From an uncultured Chthonomonas sp. (GTDB lineage Bacteria; Armatimonadota; Chthonomonadetes; Chthonomonadales; CAJBBX01): a stretch of DNA of 64,000 nucleotides. This document shows, piece after piece, positions 61,311-64,000 of the stretch. Each line of letters starts with the position of its first letter. Position 1 is the first letter of the stretch. The position numbers were made by a program, and so were the translations under genes. The notes beneath the pieces were generated by a model. The model made no database searches and was not told the origin of the DNA. It was given only the letters and a program-made list of their open reading frames with translations. The stretch is taken from the NCBI GenBank assembly GCA_903951425.1, contig CAJBBX010000098.1:1-64000 (forward strand), written 5' to 3'.

Positions 61311-62396
61311 GTGGAGCTAACGGGTAAGGAGAGGATCGCGCGCATCCTTCGGCGCGAGCCGGTGGACCGCATCGGGCTGTTCGAGCACTTCTGGGGGGAC
61401 ACCCATGCCGAGTGGAGCAAGCAGGGCCACCTGCGCGAGGGCGAGGACCTGGCCGACACGTTCGGCTTCGACATGGCCCTCTGCTGGCCGCTCAACTTCG
61501 TCGCAGACCTTGACTACCCGGGCGAGGTGCTGGAGGAGACCGACGAAACCATCCTCACGCGCAACGGCAACTACGCCACCATGCGCTCGCACAAGCTCCA
61601 CTCCTCCACGCCGGAGCATGTGGACTTCCTCGTCAAGGACCGGCAGGGCTGGCTGGAGCACATCAAGCCCAAGCTCACTGTCGACCGCCGGCGCATTAAC
61701 TTCGAGGGCTACCGCAACGCACGCCAGTACGCCGCCGACCGGCAGCGCTTCTTCGCGTGGTCGGGCGTCAACGTCTTCGAGATCATGAAGGACGTCTGCG
61801 GCCACCAGTACATGCTCATGGGCATGGTGGACGACCCCGAGTGGGTCCGCGACATGGCCGACACCTTCGGCGACCTCTGCGTGGAACTGCAGAAGATCCT
61901 CTTCGCCGAAGAGGGGTTGCCCGACGGCGTCTGGTACTACGAGGACATGGGCTTCAAGGGCCGCCCCTTCATGTCGGCCGCCATGTACCGCGAGATCATC
62001 CAGCCGGCCCACGCCCACACGATCGGCTACGCCAAGTCGCAGGGGCTGCCCGTCATCATGCACTCGTGCGGCTACATCGAGCCGCTGCTGCCGGGCATGG
62101 TGGAGGCCGGGATCGACTGCCTGCAGGTCATCGAGGTGAAGGCCGGCATGGACCTGCTGAAGCTCTACCGCGAGTGGGGCGACCGGCTCTCGTTCTGCGG
62201 CGGCATCGACGTGCGAGCCCTCTACACCAACGACCGGGCCATCATCGACGCGGAGCTGGAGGCCAAAATCCCCGAGGTGATGCGCGGCAACGGCTACATC
62301 CTCCACAGCGACCACTCGATCCCGAACACGGTGAACTACGAGACCTACCGCTACTTCGTGGATCGGGGCCTGGCGCTCGGAACCTACAGGGCCTGA
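61311..62396 (+). CDS. uroporphyrinogen decarboxylase-like protein (UroD-like 3)
   Basis: A 361-residue UroD/MtaA-like TIM barrel, closest in the window to the gene at 24766. It opens with ELTGKERIARILRREPVDRI, has the metal motif IMHSCGYIEPLLPGMVEAG near 248, EVKAGMDLLKLY, and YILHSDHSIPNTVNYETY near 330. Like copy 1 it has DHS where corrinoid methyltransferases have a late Cys. Start is GTG with AGGAG 9 nt upstream. The next gene begins 4 bp after its stop, so it is probably co-transcribed with the DUF6259-type protein. Confidence 0.75.
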   Translation: MELTGKERIARILRREPVDRIGLFEHFWGDTHAEWSKQGHLREGEDLADTFGFDMALCWPLNFVADLDYPGEVLEETDETILTRNGNYATMRSHKLHSSTPEHVDFLVKDRQGWLEHIKPKLTVDRRRINFEGYRNARQYAADRQRFFAWSGVNVFEIMKDVCGHQYMLMGMVDDPEWVRDMADTFGDLCVELQKILFAEEGLPDGVWYYEDMGFKGRPFMSAAMYREIIQPAHAHTIGYAKSQGLPVIMHSCGYIEPLLPGMVEAGIDCLQVIEVKAGMDLLKLYREWGDRLSFCGGIDVRALYTNDRAIIDAELEAKIPEVMRGNGYILHSDHSIPNTVNYETYRYFVDRGLALGTYRA

Positions 62397-62400
62397 CCCC

Positions 62401-64000
62401 TTGCGACAAGGGAGCGCCTGGGCCTGCTGTGCCGCGCTGGCGGCCGCAGCGGGAACGGCCGGCGGGCAGGTGACGGTCGCCAACCGGAGCCTCTCCGTCG
62501 CCTTCGACGCGGCGGGGCGCGTGTGCAGCCTGCGTAACAGGGCCGGCGGCGCGGAAATGCTCCACGGCGCTCCCAGCCTGCCCTTGCGCCTCTACCGGCA
62601 CACAGGCAAGGAACTGGTCGAGGCGCCCCTGCGCGTCCGGTCGGCACCGCGGAGCTTGAAGTCGGGCAGGGCCATGACGGTGGAGTACGCCGGCCCCGGC
62701 GTGGTGGCCCGCGTAACCGTCGAGGCGCCGGACCTGTCCGGCCGGACCGACTGGCGGGTGGCCGTCACGAACCAGGGCGGCGACCCCATCGCCGAGGTGA
62801 TCTTCCCCGCCTTCGCCGGCGCCCGCGTGGGCGCCACGGGTTCCGATGACTGGCTCGTGCGGCCCAACCGCTACGGCCAGCGCATCCCCGACCCCGAGCG
62901 GAACCTGGAGCGCAAGGAGGGTGAGGTGGTGGACGGCCTCCCCTACGCCGGGTGGTGGAACCAGCCCCGCCTCATCTACCCAGGCAGCGCGGGCATGTTC
63001 TGGATGGACCTGCACGACGCCTCGGGCGGCCTCTACCTGGCCAGCACAGACAAGCGCCTCATCGGCGGCTTCCTGGAGACGAGGCCCGGCGTCGGGCTGG
63101 CGCTGGGCATCGGCAAGTACGTGCGCATCCAGGCCGGCCAGACGCTGGCCCTGCCCGCCGTGGTCGGCATCCATACCGGCGACTGGCGCTGGGGCGCGCG
63201 CACCTATCGCCGCTGGGCCGAGGGCTTCATGCGCAAGCCCGACGTGCCCGCCTGGGCCCGAGAGATGCCCAACTGGTACTGGCGCGCCATGCTCTGGAGC
63301 ATGGGCCCCACGCGGCCGCCGCTCACATCGCCCTTCACCTGGGCCGACCTTGACGGCAAGCTGATGGATGGCGCGCTGGCGCTGGGCTCTTCGGTGGTAG
63401 GTCTCGCCGGGCAGGAGTTCATGGGCCACGACTTCGGCTACTGGTGGCCCGATCCGACGCTGGGCGGCGAGGCGCTCCTCCGCAAGCGGATGGCCAATGT
63501 GCGGCGGCGAGGCGGGCGCGTGGTGCCCTACATCAACCCGATCTACGTCTGGGAGGGCTTCCCCGCCGTGCCCCACGCCGATGACCCCGCCTTCCGGGAG
63601 CGCCTGGCCCAGGCCCCGCCGGACAGCGTCGCCCCGCGCCCGCTCTGGGAGCGCTACCGCCGCGACACGGCAATCAAATACGACGGCGTGGAGAACTACG
63701 TGGAGACGCACTACTTCGGTAACCTGGCCCAGACCTGCCTGGCCAGCCGACCGTGGCAGGACTACGTCCTCTTCTGGACCCACAAGTACGCCACCGACTA
63801 CGGCTTCGCAGGCGTGCAGTGGGATCAGCTCGGGGCCTATCCCAGCCAGTACTGCGCCGACACCTCGCACGGCCACAGCGTCTCCGGAACAGGCGCGCAG
63901 GGGATGCTGCAACTGGCCGACCGCATGTGGGGCGACCCGCGCTACCGCGCGCCGAAGGACTTCTACATCTGGTATGAGGGCGCCTCGGACGTGGCGGCCC
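62401..64000 (+). CDS. DUF6259-like secreted protein, partial at window end
   Basis: An open frame of at least 533 codons that runs off the window. It begins at a TTG 4 bp after UroD-like 3 with a hydrophobic leader (WACCAALAAAAGTAGG), then a beta-sandwich region (VTVANRSLSVAFDAAGRV) and, from about 270, a TIM-barrel-like part: MPNWYWRAMLWSMGP, GHDFGYWWPDP, RRRGGRVVPYINPIYVW and GFAGVQWDQLGAYPSQYC. The pattern resembles DUF6259 proteins, predicted glycosidases common in Armatimonadota and Planctomycetes; the family name is tentative. No good ribosome site at the TTG; translational coupling is likely. Confidence 0.6.
   Translation, partial: MRQGSAWACCAALAAAAGTAGGQVTVANRSLSVAFDAAGRVCSLRNRAGGAEMLHGAPSLPLRLYRHTGKELVEAPLRVRSAPRSLKSGRAMTVEYAGPGVVARVTVEAPDLSGRTDWRVAVTNQGGDPIAEVIFPAFAGARVGATGSDDWLVRPNRYGQRIPDPERNLERKEGEVVDGLPYAGWWNQPRLIYPGSAGMFWMDLHDASGGLYLASTDKRLIGGFLETRPGVGLALGIGKYVRIQAGQTLALPAVVGIHTGDWRWGARTYRRWAEGFMRKPDVPAWAREMPNWYWRAMLWSMGPTRPPLTSPFTWADLDGKLMDGALALGSSVVGLAGQEFMGHDFGYWWPDPTLGGEALLRKRMANVRRRGGRVVPYINPIYVWEGFPAVPHADDPAFRERLAQAPPDSVAPRPLWERYRRDTAIKYDGVENYVETHYFGNLAQTCLASRPWQDYVLFWTHKYATDYGFAGVQWDQLGAYPSQYCADTSHGHSVSGTGAQGMLQLADRMWGDPRYRAPKDFYIWYEGASDVAA

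Noticed and set aside
61317-63912. Long open frames on the minus strand opposite UroD-like 3 and the DUF6259-type gene
   Set aside because: They mirror genuine genes in a GC-rich genome, show no domain pattern and no ribosome site.

Overview
This is a GC-rich bacterial chromosome segment of about 64 kb. It carries a nearly complete division and cell-wall (dcw) cluster on the minus strand, followed by a mosaic of housekeeping genes, sigma/anti-sigma modules and many secreted or carbohydrate-active proteins. The lineage cannot be fixed from sequence alone. The dcw layout (small basic protein and DUF881 between ftsQ and ftsA), a meso-DAP type MurE (DNPR motif), outer-membrane and heptose genes (YjbH-like, gmhA/gmhB), three UroD-like paralogues, and GH127, GH4 and DUF6259-type proteins together suggest a diderm of the Armatimonadota or a similar deep-branching phylum; this is inference. 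No rRNA, tRNA, CRISPR, transposase or phage gene was recognised.

Region 1 (1-17.2 kb, minus strand): one long transcription unit reads mraZ, rsmH, ftsL-like, ftsI, murE, mraY, murD, ftsW, murG, murC, ftsQ, DUF881, sbp, ftsA, ftsZ1, ftsZ2. Nearly all junctions overlap or are under 40 bp. A perfect consensus sigma-70 promoter (TTGACA, 17 bp, TATAAT) lies upstream of mraZ, followed by three TGG elements at 10-bp spacing (likely MraZ boxes) and a 14-bp hairpin in the leader. murF, murB and ddl are missing, and ftsZ is duplicated in tandem.

Region 2 (17.3-29.1 kb): a Spo0M/arrestin-like gene, a membrane-tethered macro-domain-like protein, an MFS nucleoside-type permease, a YjbH-like outer-membrane protein with a partner lipoprotein, a redoxin-fold protein without its cysteines, a UroD-like protein, an ECF sigma / zinc anti-sigma / RseB-like operon, and a polysaccharide deacetylase.

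Region 3 (29.2-43.8 kb): dnaE behind a good promoter, two secreted proteins (the second broken by a one-base frameshift), a GH4 glycosidase, gmhA-gmhB (heptose for LPS), recR, a GH127 arabinofuranosidase-like enzyme, a YVTN-propeller/phosphoesterase and a PHP phosphatase.

Region 4 (43.9-64 kb): a DegP/HtrA protease, a secreted protein paired with an exported fucose-isomerase-fold protein, a second ECF sigma with an unusual anti-sigma fusion and a HEAT-type membrane protein, an oxidative-stress pair (rubrerythrin; cytochrome c/glutathione peroxidase fusion), two more UroD-like genes, a large beta-helix protein, a PQQ-type propeller, a GHL10-like hydrolase, a second HEAT-type protein with the same C-terminal repeat tail, and a DUF6259-type protein running off the window.

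Intergenic spaces hold several families of palindromic or tandem repeats: a 20-nt hairpin in at least five copies, a 33-bp inverted repeat pair, duplicated 11-bp-stem hairpins, and 18-nt and 10-nt tandem repeats. The items most worth following up are the MraZ-type leader, the tandem FtsZs, the macro-like membrane protein, the cytochrome-peroxidase fusion and the conserved triple L-x-R-P-A tail on two HEAT proteins.
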